Origin: Prevotella sp. Rep29
GTDB lineage: Bacteria; Bacteroidota; Bacteroidia; Bacteroidales; Bacteroidaceae
Assembly (NCBI RefSeq): GCF_019551475.1
Contig: NZ_CP047159.1
Span: 1,798,001 to 1,862,000 of the forward strand
Reading direction: 5' to 3'
Length of the DNA stretch: 64,000 nucleotides
This document shows positions 8,327-17,874 of this stretch, piece by piece. A model generated the notes under the pieces. It saw only the letters and a program-made list of their open reading frames with translations. It made no database searches and was not told the DNA's origin. The translations under genes and the position numbers were made by a program. How positions within the stretch are numbered: the stretch's first letter is position 1; every line of letters begins with the position of its first letter.

Positions 8327-9454
8327 TTACAAGTCGGGCGGCAACAGGATGGCTCCCTTTTTGTAATACGCCGTGCCGACAACCTGCACTGCCTGCTCCA
8401 CCCACTTCCGCAGTTCTTCCGTCTCTTTCTCGTGCGCTGCCATGCTGAGGAATACGCGGTAGAAAGTCTTTTCGAGCTCGGTCTCACCCACGATGCCGTA
8501 CACTTGCGCGAGATTGAAGCATGTCGCCAGGCTGTTTTGATTGCGTTTGAGAGCTTCACGCCATGCGAAAATGGCGTTCCACCACTCCCCTTTCTGATAG
8601 AATGCCTCGCCCAGTGCGCGCTTTGCGAGGAACATCACGCGTTGGTCGGGCTCCATCGCCTGCACCGCCAATTCAAGGTAGCGGATGCTTTCGTCGAGCG
8701 AATCGAGTGCGAGACATACTTCGCCGAGGCGGTAGAGGCATCCCGTGCTCTTGTGACCGTTGATTTCTGCCGCACGCTGCAGGTAGGTCCGCGCCTCGGG
8801 AAGCTGCTCGAGGCGGACGTGACACATGCCGATAGAATAATAGATATTGTATGTGGAATCGCCCAAGGCGAGCAACCGTTCGTAGGCTGGCAGCGCACGG
8901 ACGTAGTCGTTCTGGAAGTAGTAGCTGTCGGCAAGCTGCAACAGCACGGAGAGATTCGTCGAATCGCGCTCGCAATAAGCCTTAGTCAAGGCATTCGCAC
9001 GCTGTGGCAGATTCACCTCGTCCATGTTATAGACGCGTGCGATTTCAGCCGTCATCTCTGCGTCAAAGGGATACTTCCTCAGCAGCAGCTCGCCCCAGCG
9101 CAGCTCGGCAGCCGTGTTCTTGAAATACTTATAACTGTACACGAGCTGGCGCAACGACGTATGCGTCAGACTGTCTTCACTCACCGTCGCAACGCGTTCG
9201 AGCAGCGCCACGCAGCGCCTATAGTCGCCGCGCCGGTAGTGACACTCAGCCAAGCCGCGCGCAGCACTGATGTCTGCATACCGCTGCCACGCCTCCTCGT
9301 AACAGCCCAGCGCCTCGAAAATACGGTAACTGCTCAGCAGACTATCGCCCGCCGCCACCAACTCGGCACGGCTTTGGGTAACTCCCTGCGCCGCAGCCGC
9401 CGTCCAATTCAAGAGCAGGAACGCGATTCCCGCCCACAAGTTCTTGATACTCAT
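8327..9454 (-). CDS. secreted TPR-repeat protein
   Basis: The 375-residue protein starts with a signal peptide (MSIKNLWAGIAFLLLNWTAAAA, cleavage near residue 22) and then consists almost wholly of TPR-like helical pairs, such as ALGCYEEAWQRYADISAARG, ALPAYERLLALGDSTYNIYY and SIRYLELAVQAMEPDQRVM. TPR arrays serve as protein-binding scaffolds; here in the periplasm or at the cell surface. It is the last gene of the long minus-strand run downstream of queA, 45 bp away. No catalytic motif is visible, so the specific role is unknown. Confidence 0.85.
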   Translation of the reverse strand: MSIKNLWAGIAFLLLNWTAAAAQGVTQSRAELVAAGDSLLSSYRIFEALGCYEEAWQRYADISAARGLAECHYRRGDYRRCVALLERVATVSEDSLTHTSLRQLVYSYKYFKNTAAELRWGELLLRKYPFDAEMTAEIARVYNMDEVNLPQRANALTKAYCERDSTNLSVLLQLADSYYFQNDYVRALPAYERLLALGDSTYNIYYSIGMCHVRLEQLPEARTYLQRAAEINGHKSTGCLYRLGEVCLALDSLDESIRYLELAVQAMEPDQRVMFLAKRALGEAFYQKGEWWNAIFAWREALKRNQNSLATCFNLAQVYGIVGETELEKTFYRVFLSMAAHEKETEELRKWVEQAVQVVGTAYYKKGAILLPPDL

Positions 9455-9499
9455 GTTGCTTTCGTTGAAAATTATCGTTACTTCTGCCGTAAACCCACG

Positions 9500-10711
9500 C
9501 TACGGAATGAGCAGCGAGCTGTCGCCATAGCTGAGGAAACGGAAGTCGTGCGACAAGGCATAGTCGTAGATTCTGCGCCAATCGCCGTTCACAAACGCAC
9601 TCACAAGCAAGAGCAACGTGCTCTGCGGCTGATGGAAATTGGTCACCAACGCCTTCACCAACTTATACTCATAGCCCGGCACTATCATGATTTGCGTGCT
9701 CGAGTGAAGCACGTCAAGCCCCCGCCTGTCCATATATGCCGCAAGCGCCGCTATCGCTTCCCGAGGCGAAAGCACGCCCGGGCGGTCGTAAGGCTCCCAC
9801 TGCGCGATGTGCAAATCATGCTCCGCAAGCGACGCATCGGCACTCACCCGGCAGCCCATATAATAAAGACTCTCGAGCGTCCGCACACTCGTCGTCCCCA
9901 CGGCGATGCACCGACAGTCGTGCCGCAATATTCCGTCGAGGACCGAACGGCGCACGCTGACATACTCAGTGTGCATCTCATGCCCCTCAATCTCCATACT
10001 CTTGACGGGCTTGAACGTCCCCGCACCAACGTGAAGCGTCACCTCTGCGCGCTCAAAACCGCCCCTGTCCAACCGCTCCAGCACACTCTGCGTGAAGTGG
10101 AGACCAGCCGTCGGAGCCGCTACACTGCCCTTTATCTTCGAATATACTGTCTGGTACGTCGTCTTGTCACGCTCCTCCGTCTTCCTGTTCAGGTACGGAG
10201 GGATGGGCAACTCGCCCGCCGCTTCGAGCAATTCGGCAAAAGTCACGTCCCGACAGTCCCACTCAAAACGCACACGCACGCCTCCCTCGTCCGACTCCTT
10301 CACAGCGCAGAGCCGCACGTTCACGTCCCCGACGCGCACTTCCCGGCACAACTCGCCCTCCTTCCACTTCTTCTGATTGCCCACAAGGCACAACCACGCG
10401 CACGAATCCCGCGTCTGGAACATCTGCTCGTAGTCAGCCGGAGCCACCGGTTCAAGCAAGAACACCTCAATCAACGCACCCGTTTCCTTGCGGAAATGAA
10501 GCCGCGCCTGAATCACACGCGTGTTGTTAAACACCATCAACGCATCCGTCGGCAGATAGCGAGGAAGCTCAGAAAACACATCTTCACTCAACACTCCTCC
10601 CCTGTAAACCAGAAGTTTCGAACGGTCACGCTGCGCCAACGGGAACTTTGCTATCCGCCCGTCAGGCAGCAAGTAGTCGTAATCACTTATCCGAATATGC
10701 CTAACATCCAT
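9500..10711 (-). CDS. queA: tRNA preQ1(34) S-adenosylmethionine ribosyltransferase-isomerase
   Basis: This enzyme transfers and rearranges the ribosyl group of S-adenosylmethionine onto preQ1 in tRNA anticodons to give epoxyqueuosine. Family motifs are clear in the 403-residue product: VFNNTRVIQARL, GSVAAPTAGLHFT, LHVGAGTFKPV, GHEMHTEY, and TNFHQPQSTLLLLVSAF near the C-terminus. A long central insertion-like segment (about residues 75-160) makes it longer than the 340-360 residues common in the family. It lies 3 bp from the PAP2 gene, so it is probably co-transcribed. Confidence 0.92.
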   Translation of the reverse strand: MDVRHIRISDYDYLLPDGRIAKFPLAQRDRSKLLVYRGGVLSEDVFSELPRYLPTDALMVFNNTRVIQARLHFRKETGALIEVFLLEPVAPADYEQMFQTRDSCAWLCLVGNQKKWKEGELCREVRVGDVNVRLCAVKESDEGGVRVRFEWDCRDVTFAELLEAAGELPIPPYLNRKTEERDKTTYQTVYSKIKGSVAAPTAGLHFTQSVLERLDRGGFERAEVTLHVGAGTFKPVKSMEIEGHEMHTEYVSVRRSVLDGILRHDCRCIAVGTTSVRTLESLYYMGCRVSADASLAEHDLHIAQWEPYDRPGVLSPREAIAALAAYMDRRGLDVLHSSTQIMIVPGYEYKLVKALVTNFHQPQSTLLLLVSAFVNGDWRRIYDYALSHDFRFLSYGDSSLLIP

Positions 10712-10714
10712 CCG

Positions 10715-11416
10715 CTATACAATATAAAGAAACGCCCTTACCACACTATACAACAGACAAAACACCAACAGCGAGATGACAATATCGATGTCCACCCGGC
10801 TGTAACCCGTATAAGTGTACTGCGTAGAGACGTAATTTAACTTAGGCGTTATTTTAAAATACAACTTGAAATATACCCAATAGACAGACGCACCGACCAA
10901 CGCTCCCCATACCAAACCCGTAAGAATGTCCGTCGGATAGTGCATCCCGAGATACAGCCGCGTATAACAGTTGAGCAGCGACCACGTAATCATGAAAGCA
11001 TTGAAAATCCTACTTCGCACCAGCAAACAAAAGAAAACAGCCAGACTGAACGTGTTCGACGCATGGCCCGAGAAGAAACTATAGTCCGATGCCTGTACTC
11101 CCTCAACCACATCAACCAAATGCCTTATCGACGGGTCATTACACGGACGCAACCTGCCAACAAGAGGTTTGACAATCCCTTCCGACACCCCGTCCGCCAG
11201 GAGAAGACACAACAACGCCGCGCAAACCGTAAGCGCAACCTGCGTGAACGTTTCATTATTCTTAATCACAAGATAAAGCCAGCCCACATAAAGCGGTATC
11301 CACGTGAAGCCCGACGTAAAAGTAGCCATCAGCCCATCAACAAACAACGAGTCACTCCCGTTGAAGAAAAACAGAAGCTCGCGGTCTAATTCCAATATCG
11401 ACTGAATATCTGCCAT
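10715..11416 (-). CDS. PAP2-family membrane phosphatase
   Basis: This 233-residue integral membrane phosphatase belongs to the type-2 phosphatidic acid phosphatase superfamily, which dephosphorylates lipid phosphates such as undecaprenyl pyrophosphate on the periplasmic side. The three motifs are present: KPLVGRLRP, SFFSGHASNTFS and YLGMHYPTDILTG, spread over about five hydrophobic helices. It starts 4 bp after the stop of the batD-batE fusion and is followed 3 bp later by queA. The lipid substrate cannot be read from sequence. Confidence 0.9.
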   Translation of the reverse strand: MADIQSILELDRELLFFFNGSDSLFVDGLMATFTSGFTWIPLYVGWLYLVIKNNETFTQVALTVCAALLCLLLADGVSEGIVKPLVGRLRPCNDPSIRHLVDVVEGVQASDYSFFSGHASNTFSLAVFFCLLVRSRIFNAFMITWSLLNCYTRLYLGMHYPTDILTGLVWGALVGASVYWVYFKLYFKITPKLNYVSTQYTYTGYSRVDIDIVISLLVFCLLYSVVRAFLYIV

Positions 11417-11420
11417 ACAC

Positions 11421-14015
11421 CTATATCACCTCTATCTGCTTCGCTGCAATCCATCCCTCGCGCCCGTCATCCAGCCTGATGCCCTTCCATTCGAGCAACG
11501 TATTGTCGGTAATCTCTATACGCGTCCCCTCGTGCAAGACAAAACTGTTTTTCGCTGCAGCATCCGGCGTAGCCTTCACTTGAACCGACGGCGACACGAC
11601 AATAGCAGCATTGCGATGGACAAACTGCCGCTTCTGCTGCCACGCAAATACATTCGCAAGAATGAAAAGCACCAAGAACGCAATCGCTCCAAAGAACCCA
11701 ACCTTCCGCAGGACAATACGCTCAGCAAACAAATACAGCAATACGCACATCAGCGTCAAGATGATACTGACGATGGCTGTTCGAGCCCAACGGTCAACAC
11801 TGGTAAGATTTACAATTGATTTGTACCAAGTGACGAAGAACATCTCCGACTCCGGCGTTATCTTATCTATCGTCTTGGAACGGGCAAGCTGAAGATTAAA
11901 ACGAATGTCGGCATCGCCCGGTGAAAGCATTCTCGCACGCTCATAGTTGATAATCGCACGAGTGATGTTGTCCGTACGGTAATACGCATTCCCCAGGTTA
12001 TAATACAACTCGGCAGAGATGCCCTTCTTCAACAACTCCTCATAATCCTTGATGGCTTGCTGATAATTCCCTTTCGCATATTCCGCATCAGCATTCGCCT
12101 TCGTGACGGCAGACATGCTCATCGGACTCATGGAAAAAGCGAATAGAAGCAGACATCCCACCACTTTGCCTGGCTGAACGCCGCCTTTCCGTTTCCTGCC
12201 CTTCATCGTTTCTTCTATTTTCATGATTGCAGTCATTGCTGAATTAAAAGTCCTATCCATATTACCTGCCGCATCGCTAGGTGCATAACGCTCATACTCA
12301 CATTCATCAAGAGCTCCGATAAATGTACTTATAGTAGCCTCATTCACCCCTTTCTCCTCAAGGCGCTCGGTGATATTGTCACGCGACAGTTCCTCTACCG
12401 GCATGTTCATCTTATCGCCGACGTATCCCCATAAAGCTCGCAGGACTTCATCATAAAACTCGTTCTGCTGACCTTTCTTCATCAGCGCATTGGCTTTCTT
12501 CAAGCGCTTGGTGGCTATTTTGTTTGCCTTCTTGCCACGCATCTTCACGATATTTGCACGATCGACTGCCCGTTTCCGGAAAATAATCAGCAATGCCACG
12601 AACAACAAGAGCGGGAACAAGATGCAAACCCAATACCACTTCGATTGATAGAAGAAGTCTTCTGCGCCATGAGTCTTCACTCTTCCTTCCTTTATCGGAC
12701 GGATATCTTTGTTCTTCACATCACTGAAGTCACTCACCACAGAACTGGAGCCGTCTCCCTTCAAGACTTTCACGTTAAACGGTTGTGTCTTGACCGTTTT
12801 GTAGGCATTGGCAGACGTATCATAATACACCAGTTCCACCGCCGGAATCGCATATTCACCCACATTGCGAGGAACGGCAAGGAAGTCATAAACCATATTT
12901 CCCTCCACGCCATTGGATGTCAGGCGCGTCTTGTCGGTCACCTTCGCATCATATTTCTCGAAATCTTTCGGGAACTCCACATTGGGCTGTTTCATCAATT
13001 TCAGGTTTCCCGTTCCACTGACCACTACCCTCAGCGAGAGTGGGTCTCCTGCCTTTATTTCTGTCTTGTCCAGCTGTGCCGTCACATTGAACTTTCCGAC
13101 ACCGCCTGAGAAGTTCGCCGGTCTTTCCGGTAACGGATCCACCTGCACCTTCAATCCTGGCGCTTTGATATCACGCTTCACTTCTATATATCCCGAACCT
13201 CCATTGAAAAACGCTTCATAAGGATCAACGTTCCTGTTTTCCTGAACCACAACCCCCTTAAACGTGATACTCGGGATTTCCAGACTGCCCGTCATCTGCG
13301 GATACATGACATATTGGCTCCACGTCACACAGCGATAATTACGCCCGCCAACATTTTCTATATGGAAACTCTTTTGTTGCGGAAGCGGTATTTCCTGCGA
13401 ATGGAACCCGTTGAGCTCAGGCATTTTTCCTTGCAGCTGAGTCAAATCCACCAGCGTATAGACTTTATACGTCAACAGTATTGGTTCTTGTTCATGCACG
13501 CGTGTCTTGTTTGCACTCACTCGTATAAAGAGGTCCTTGTCCGTTATCTGAGAACCGGCACTGCGCGGATGTGAACGGTGCTCGTCTTCATTGTAGAAAT
13601 TATTGCCCCCTCTATTCGACGAACGTTTAGAATTTCCAGATATATTAATCTTAATCGAGTTCGACGTAATCGTTTTGTCACCCACATTGATGCGTGCCGG
13701 CGGAATGGTGTAGGTGCCATTCTTGTTTCCTATCAGGGTGTAGGTGTAGGTGATGGACGAAGAACCACTGGTATGTCCGTTCACCGTCCGGAAACTCTCT
13801 TGGCGTGATATGCTGGGACCGAATATGATTTCCAATGCTTCAGGAATACTTCCTATCTGCAAACTTCCGCTCACATTGGCTGTGTTTACCGTATATTCCA
13901 GACGGAAATTCTCTCCCGCCGGAACGGACGAAGGAGCTTTGACCGTAAGGGTCTGAGCACCTGCCACCAGTGAAATGACACCTAATAATATATATAATAG
14001 TATATGACGTTTCAT
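11421..14015 (-). CDS. batD: BatD-BatE fusion protein, aerotolerance operon
   Basis: The 864-residue product joins two proteins usually encoded by neighbouring genes. Residues 1-20 are a signal peptide; 21-455 form the BatD beta-rich periplasmic part; a membrane span lies near 460-480, followed by a cytoplasmic helical segment. At residue 604 a Met (codon at 12206-12204) opens MKGRKRKGG and a second signal-like hydrophobic segment (617-636), then TPR repeats (637-705), two membrane spans (745-763, 772-792) and an SH3-like end (800-864), as in BatE. The frame is continuous. The role in oxygen or stress tolerance comes from Bat work in Bacteroides; the mechanism is unknown. Confidence 0.88.
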   Translation of the reverse strand: MKRHILLYILLGVISLVAGAQTLTVKAPSSVPAGENFRLEYTVNTANVSGSLQIGSIPEALEIIFGPSISRQESFRTVNGHTSGSSSITYTYTLIGNKNGTYTIPPARINVGDKTITSNSIKINISGNSKRSSNRGGNNFYNEDEHRSHPRSAGSQITDKDLFIRVSANKTRVHEQEPILLTYKVYTLVDLTQLQGKMPELNGFHSQEIPLPQQKSFHIENVGGRNYRCVTWSQYVMYPQMTGSLEIPSITFKGVVVQENRNVDPYEAFFNGGSGYIEVKRDIKAPGLKVQVDPLPERPANFSGGVGKFNVTAQLDKTEIKAGDPLSLRVVVSGTGNLKLMKQPNVEFPKDFEKYDAKVTDKTRLTSNGVEGNMVYDFLAVPRNVGEYAIPAVELVYYDTSANAYKTVKTQPFNVKVLKGDGSSSVVSDFSDVKNKDIRPIKEGRVKTHGAEDFFYQSKWYWVCILFPLLLFVALLIIFRKRAVDRANIVKMRGKKANKIATKRLKKANALMKKGQQNEFYDEVLRALWGYVGDKMNMPVEELSRDNITERLEEKGVNEATISTFIGALDECEYERYAPSDAAGNMDRTFNSAMTAIMKIEETMKGRKRKGGVQPGKVVGCLLLFAFSMSPMSMSAVTKANADAEYAKGNYQQAIKDYEELLKKGISAELYYNLGNAYYRTDNITRAIINYERARMLSPGDADIRFNLQLARSKTIDKITPESEMFFVTWYKSIVNLTSVDRWARTAIVSIILTLMCVLLYLFAERIVLRKVGFFGAIAFLVLFILANVFAWQQKRQFVHRNAAIVVSPSVQVKATPDAAAKNSFVLHEGTRIEITDNTLLEWKGIRLDDGREGWIAAKQIEVI

Positions 14016-14032
14016 ATGATTCTCTCCTTTTC

Positions 14033-14725
14033 CTACCAGTTTTTCTGTAAACTTTTCGTGCGTGGTTTCGTCATTGCCTTCTGCATTCGCTGCTGTGTGT
14101 TCTTTTCTTCCTGCATGGCAGCATTCAGCAGTTGTTCAGCATTTTCCTTACTCATCTGATTGTCTTGAGGTTGTTGCTGTTTCTTTTCATCCTCCTTTTT
14201 CTGTTTTTGCTGTTCATTATTCTTTTCGTCTTGCTTCTTATCTTGTTGCTGCTTTTGCTCTTTCTGATTATTTTTTCCTCCGCCACCTTGTTTTTTCAGA
14301 AGTTTCTGACACAGGGCAAGGTTGTAGCGCGTCTGATTGTCTCTGGGGTTACAACGCAAAGATTCCTTATATGCCTCTATCGCCTGCCCATAATCTTCGT
14401 GAGCCTGAAAGACGACTCCGATATTGTGATACGACTTGGCACGTCTTATCTTGTCTTTTTCTGCCTTTGCAGCATCCAAGAACCTGGATATTGCCACGGA
14501 GTCATTTCTCTCTTCACCTTCTTTCTGCAGCATCACACACCCTAAATTGTAGAGTGCCTGGCTGTTGCGCTTGTTTTTCTCCAGCGCTTTACTGTATTCC
14601 ACTTCTGCCTTATCGTAGTTTCCTTTACGATATTGCTTATTCCCGAGCCGGATGTGCTGCCGGTCGGTCTGCGCATGGAGTGTCACCGCTCCCATCATCA
14701 GTAGAAACAGAATATATCGTCTCAT
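14033..14725 (-). CDS. batC: BatC, TPR protein of the aerotolerance operon
   Basis: The 230-residue protein has a signal peptide (MRRYILFLLMMGAVTLHA), TPR repeats (about residues 22-140: NKQYRKGNYDKAEVEYSKAL, SQALYNLGCVML, SYHNIGVVFQAHEDYGQAIE) and a very Gln/Lys-rich low-complexity tail (about 145-215). The ATG overlaps the batB stop by 4 bp, indicating translational coupling. It probably acts as a periplasmic scaffold together with BatA, BatB and BatD. The charged tail looks disordered. Confidence 0.88.
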   Translation of the reverse strand: MRRYILFLLMMGAVTLHAQTDRQHIRLGNKQYRKGNYDKAEVEYSKALEKNKRNSQALYNLGCVMLQKEGEERNDSVAISRFLDAAKAEKDKIRRAKSYHNIGVVFQAHEDYGQAIEAYKESLRCNPRDNQTRYNLALCQKLLKKQGGGGKNNQKEQKQQQDKKQDEKNNEQQKQKKEDEKKQQQPQDNQMSKENAEQLLNAAMQEEKNTQQRMQKAMTKPRTKSLQKNW

Positions 14726-15756
14726 TTTTTTATCTCCTTTTTAAATAGTCTGACATTTTTCAGCATAGGATTTTTCCGTTCCAAAATACATATCTCCAGT
14801 ATCAGCAGGAGCAGTGCAATGATGCCCACAGCCTGGAACTGCTCATCATATTCGCTGTATATCACGCTGGTCAGTTCGCCTTTCTGCATCTTGGCAATCT
14901 CATCGTCAAGCCGTTCCTGAGCGATGCTTGTATTATCCACATGGATATAGGTGCCACTCCCAGCTTCTGCTATTTCCTTACACATGTTTTCATTCAGTCG
15001 GGTCATTACGGTTTCACCGGCATTATCGGTCAGATAACCGCTCCCCTCACTTATTTCTATCGGTGCTCCAGCAGATGTTCCAACTCCAAGAATAAACACT
15101 TTGAAACCGCGTTTCTTTGCTTCTTTAGCCGCTTCGAGTGCGCCTCCCTCATGGTCCTCGCCGTCTGTAATCACGACGATTGCCTTTCCCGCTTTCTCAT
15201 CCTGCGTGAACGAATTTATCGCCAGCCGAATAGCTTCGCCGATATCGGTTCCTTGCGTTGCTATCAACGAGGGGGTGATATTCTGCAAGAACATTTTTGC
15301 CGACACATAGTCGCTCGTGATGGGGAGTTGGATAAAAGCATCGCCTGCATAGACTATCAGTCCGACTTTATCGTTCGTAAAATGGTCCACTAAGTTTTCC
15401 ACCAACAGCTTGCTCTTTTCCAGACGTGAGGGCACCACATCTTTAGCCAACATCGAGTTGCTGATATCCATTGCTATAATCACTTCTATGCCCTGTCGTT
15501 TTTCCCGACTGATTTTCGAGCCCATCTGCGGACGTGCCAGCATGATAATCAGAAGTACGAGTACAGCCATCAGCAACCAGAACTTCACGGACGGACGATA
15601 CCTGGAAACGTCTTCCATCATTTCATTCAGCAAGTTCATGTCACCGAATCTGCGCAACTTCTTTTTCCTATGCTGGATGTGGGCATAGCGCACAAACACC
15701 AGTAAGGGAATTACCAGTAGCAACCAGAAAAATATAGGGTTCTCAAATCTGAACAT
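14722..15756 (-). CDS. batB: BatB, membrane-anchored von Willebrand A protein
   Basis: The 344-residue protein has two N-terminal hydrophobic segments (about 8-25 and 58-76), then a von Willebrand factor A domain with an intact metal-binding site: DISNSMLAKD for DxSxS, the Thr in ATQGTDIG, and VVITDGEDHEGG. A C-terminal span (about 310-328) anchors the other end. VWA domains bind ligands through a metal ion, and BatA/BatB are thought to form an inner-membrane complex. It is 17 bp downstream of batA. Confidence 0.92.
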   Translation of the reverse strand: MFRFENPIFFWLLLVIPLLVFVRYAHIQHRKKKLRRFGDMNLLNEMMEDVSRYRPSVKFWLLMAVLVLLIIMLARPQMGSKISREKRQGIEVIIAMDISNSMLAKDVVPSRLEKSKLLVENLVDHFTNDKVGLIVYAGDAFIQLPITSDYVSAKMFLQNITPSLIATQGTDIGEAIRLAINSFTQDEKAGKAIVVITDGEDHEGGALEAAKEAKKRGFKVFILGVGTSAGAPIEISEGSGYLTDNAGETVMTRLNENMCKEIAEAGSGTYIHVDNTSIAQERLDDEIAKMQKGELTSVIYSEYDEQFQAVGIIALLLLILEICILERKNPMLKNVRLFKKEIKK

Positions 15757-15773
15757 ATTTACTTTCTTCTATC

Positions 15774-16778
15774 TTATGGGATGCGGCGCAGGATGGTTGT
15801 TCTGAGCAGAATCTCCAGCAGCAAGACAATCAAAGCTGCCAGCACGAACGGCTGGAAGTTATCATAATGCTTGCTGAATTTCTTGACATCCATCTTGGTC
15901 TTCTCCAGTTTGTCTATATCTTTATATATTTGTTTCAGTTCTCCGGTATTCGTCGCCCTGTAGAAATGTCCGTTCGTGACAGAAGCAATATCCTCCAAGG
16001 TCTTTGTATCTATTTCTACCGGAACGTTCACATATTGAACCGACCCGCCGACGGTCATCGGATAGCGTGCCACCTTGTTGGTTCCTACACCAATCGTATA
16101 GACACGTATCCCATAACTCTTTGCTATTTTCGCTGCTGTCAGTGGCGAGATATCTCCCCGGTTATTACTACCATCGGTCAAGAGGATGACAACCTTGCTC
16201 TTGGCTTTACTTTTATCCAACCTGCTGACGGCATTAGCCAAACCCATTCCGACTGCTGTTCCGTCTTCGATAAGTCCGCGGGCTGCGATATCCGTCCGCA
16301 CATTCTGCAGAAGGTTGAGCAACGACTGATGGTCGGCAGTCATGGGACATTGCGTGAAGGCTTCGCCAGCGAAAATCGTCAGTCCGATATTGTCATCCGG
16401 TCGTCCGGAGATGAATTCTGCAGCCACAGCCTTTGCCGCTTCCATGCGATTGGGGCTTAAATCTTCGGCAAGCATACTGGTCGAAACGTCCATTGCCAGC
16501 ATGATGTCGATTCCTTCTACCGTCCTGTTGCCCCAGGAATTATGAGTCTGGGGACGCGCAAGCGCCAAGACTATCAGCACAAAAGAGAGCAGACGCAGCA
16601 ACATCGGAACGTGCAGCAACCGCATGCGCCAACTCTTTACCACATTCTTATAGGCAAAGGTGTCACTCATGCGCATCGCCGGCTCACTCTTCTTTCTGTA
16701 TCGGAAATACCATATCAGATAAGGTATCAGCAACAGGAGCAACAGCAGATATTCTTTATTTACGAATTCCATAGCCAC
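15774..16778 (-). CDS. batA: BatA, membrane-anchored von Willebrand A protein
   Basis: The 334-residue protein has hydrophobic segments near residues 8-25 and 58-76, a VWA domain with the MIDAS residues in AMDVSTSMLAEDLSPNRM and VVILLTDGSNNRGD, and a C-terminal transmembrane span (about 312-328). It is a paralogue of BatB encoded just downstream; the two share layout and motif spacing. It lies 6 bp after the preceding gene in a tightly packed operon. Confidence 0.92.
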   Translation of the reverse strand: MAMEFVNKEYLLLLLLLIPYLIWYFRYRKKSEPAMRMSDTFAYKNVVKSWRMRLLHVPMLLRLLSFVLIVLALARPQTHNSWGNRTVEGIDIMLAMDVSTSMLAEDLSPNRMEAAKAVAAEFISGRPDDNIGLTIFAGEAFTQCPMTADHQSLLNLLQNVRTDIAARGLIEDGTAVGMGLANAVSRLDKSKAKSKVVILLTDGSNNRGDISPLTAAKIAKSYGIRVYTIGVGTNKVARYPMTVGGSVQYVNVPVEIDTKTLEDIASVTNGHFYRATNTGELKQIYKDIDKLEKTKMDVKKFSKHYDNFQPFVLAALIVLLLEILLRTTILRRIP

Positions 16779-16784
16779 CTCCCT

Positions 16785-17870
16785 TTATCCGATTAACAAG
16801 ACTACTTGCCAGATGATGTATGCGAAGAGCAGTGCTGCACAAAGTGCGACAACGGCAATCAGGGAGAGCAGCACCTTATGCGACAGATTGTTGCGCTTTT
16901 CCTCCTCTGTAAACTTCGGAACGATTTTTTCTTCCGTCGGCATATCTTCCATTTTCGTATCATTGATGAATGCGACCACCGTCGTAAGGTTGCGGTCGTT
17001 CTCGTTGATAAGCGCTGAATATTTGGCAAACTTCACGAGGTCGGCAGTCTCGAACAACTCCCGCAACTCACCCAGTTTCTCCTTGTCCTCTTCCTGTCGC
17101 AAGCGGTCAATGATTTCACCACTGGTCATTTCCATCGCATTGATGCCAAAACGGTCCTGCAAATAGGTGCGGAGCGTATCGGTCAGCTGCGTATAATAAG
17201 CCTTCTGGTCTTCGGACGACGTCATCTTCTCCGACTTGATGCGCTCTATCTCCTTCAGGGCTTTCTGATGGGGCAGCATTTTCTTCACGACTTTGATACG
17301 CTTGATAATCGGCTTATTGCTACGCAAGCGTTTATATAAGTAGTAGCCGACTGCACTCAGTAGTATAACCAAAAGTATCTGCCAGATAATCGGCGTCCAG
17401 TCGCTCCACATAAACGGATTGTCCTGGATGCCTTTGGCAGGAAAGAATTCATCCTTCTTCAGCGTGTCCACCTCCACTGTTATCACTTTCAGCGCCAGAC
17501 TCTTGCTTTGATAGGGTTTCCCGTCCACCTTGACCGTCACGGGCGGAAGATAGTAGAGCGTGTCATCGAAAGACGTGAGTGTGTATTTACGGGAAATCTT
17601 TTGCATTCCGTTATCTTGTTTCACCGTATCGGCATCTGCAACCTCAAGAAGTTCTATCCCGTCAAGTAGATAGGTTCCTGCCTTCACGGCGGGAAATTCC
17701 ACTCGCTGACCGCTTTTCGCCGTTACGCTCAAAGTCAGATGGACCTGTTCGCCGATGAACATTTCCATTGAGTCAAGACGCTGCTCCACAACCACTTGAG
17801 AGTGGGCATGCACCGAAAGACACATCAGCAATATGATTATTATCTTTAATCGTCTCATAACATTTCCCAT
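16785..17870 (-). CDS. conserved membrane protein of the moxR-bat operon, function unknown
   Basis: The 361-residue protein has a signal peptide (about residues 6-24), a beta-rich periplasmic region (25-155) that looks like the N-terminal part of BatD-type proteins, a membrane span (about 159-179), a helical cytoplasmic segment with FAKYSALINENDRNLT, and a final hydrophobic helix (about 337-357). It sits between the DUF58 gene (4 bp) and batA (6 bp), the position where such proteins occur in Bacteroidetes Bat operons. It has no catalytic motif. It probably belongs to the same membrane complex; this is inferred from position. Confidence 0.75.
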   Translation of the reverse strand: MGNVMRRLKIIIILLMCLSVHAHSQVVVEQRLDSMEMFIGEQVHLTLSVTAKSGQRVEFPAVKAGTYLLDGIELLEVADADTVKQDNGMQKISRKYTLTSFDDTLYYLPPVTVKVDGKPYQSKSLALKVITVEVDTLKKDEFFPAKGIQDNPFMWSDWTPIIWQILLVILLSAVGYYLYKRLRSNKPIIKRIKVVKKMLPHQKALKEIERIKSEKMTSSEDQKAYYTQLTDTLRTYLQDRFGINAMEMTSGEIIDRLRQEEDKEKLGELRELFETADLVKFAKYSALINENDRNLTTVVAFINDTKMEDMPTEEKIVPKFTEEEKRNNLSHKVLLSLIAVVALCAALLFAYIIWQVVLLIG

Positions 17871-17874
17871 TCGT

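Noticed and set aside
8432..10840. Very long open frame on the plus strand opposite the TPR and queA genes
   Set aside because: Its translation is rich in Arg, His and Leu with no domain, it runs antisense across two recognisable genes and their gap, and GC-rich codon positions of the true genes explain the lack of stops.
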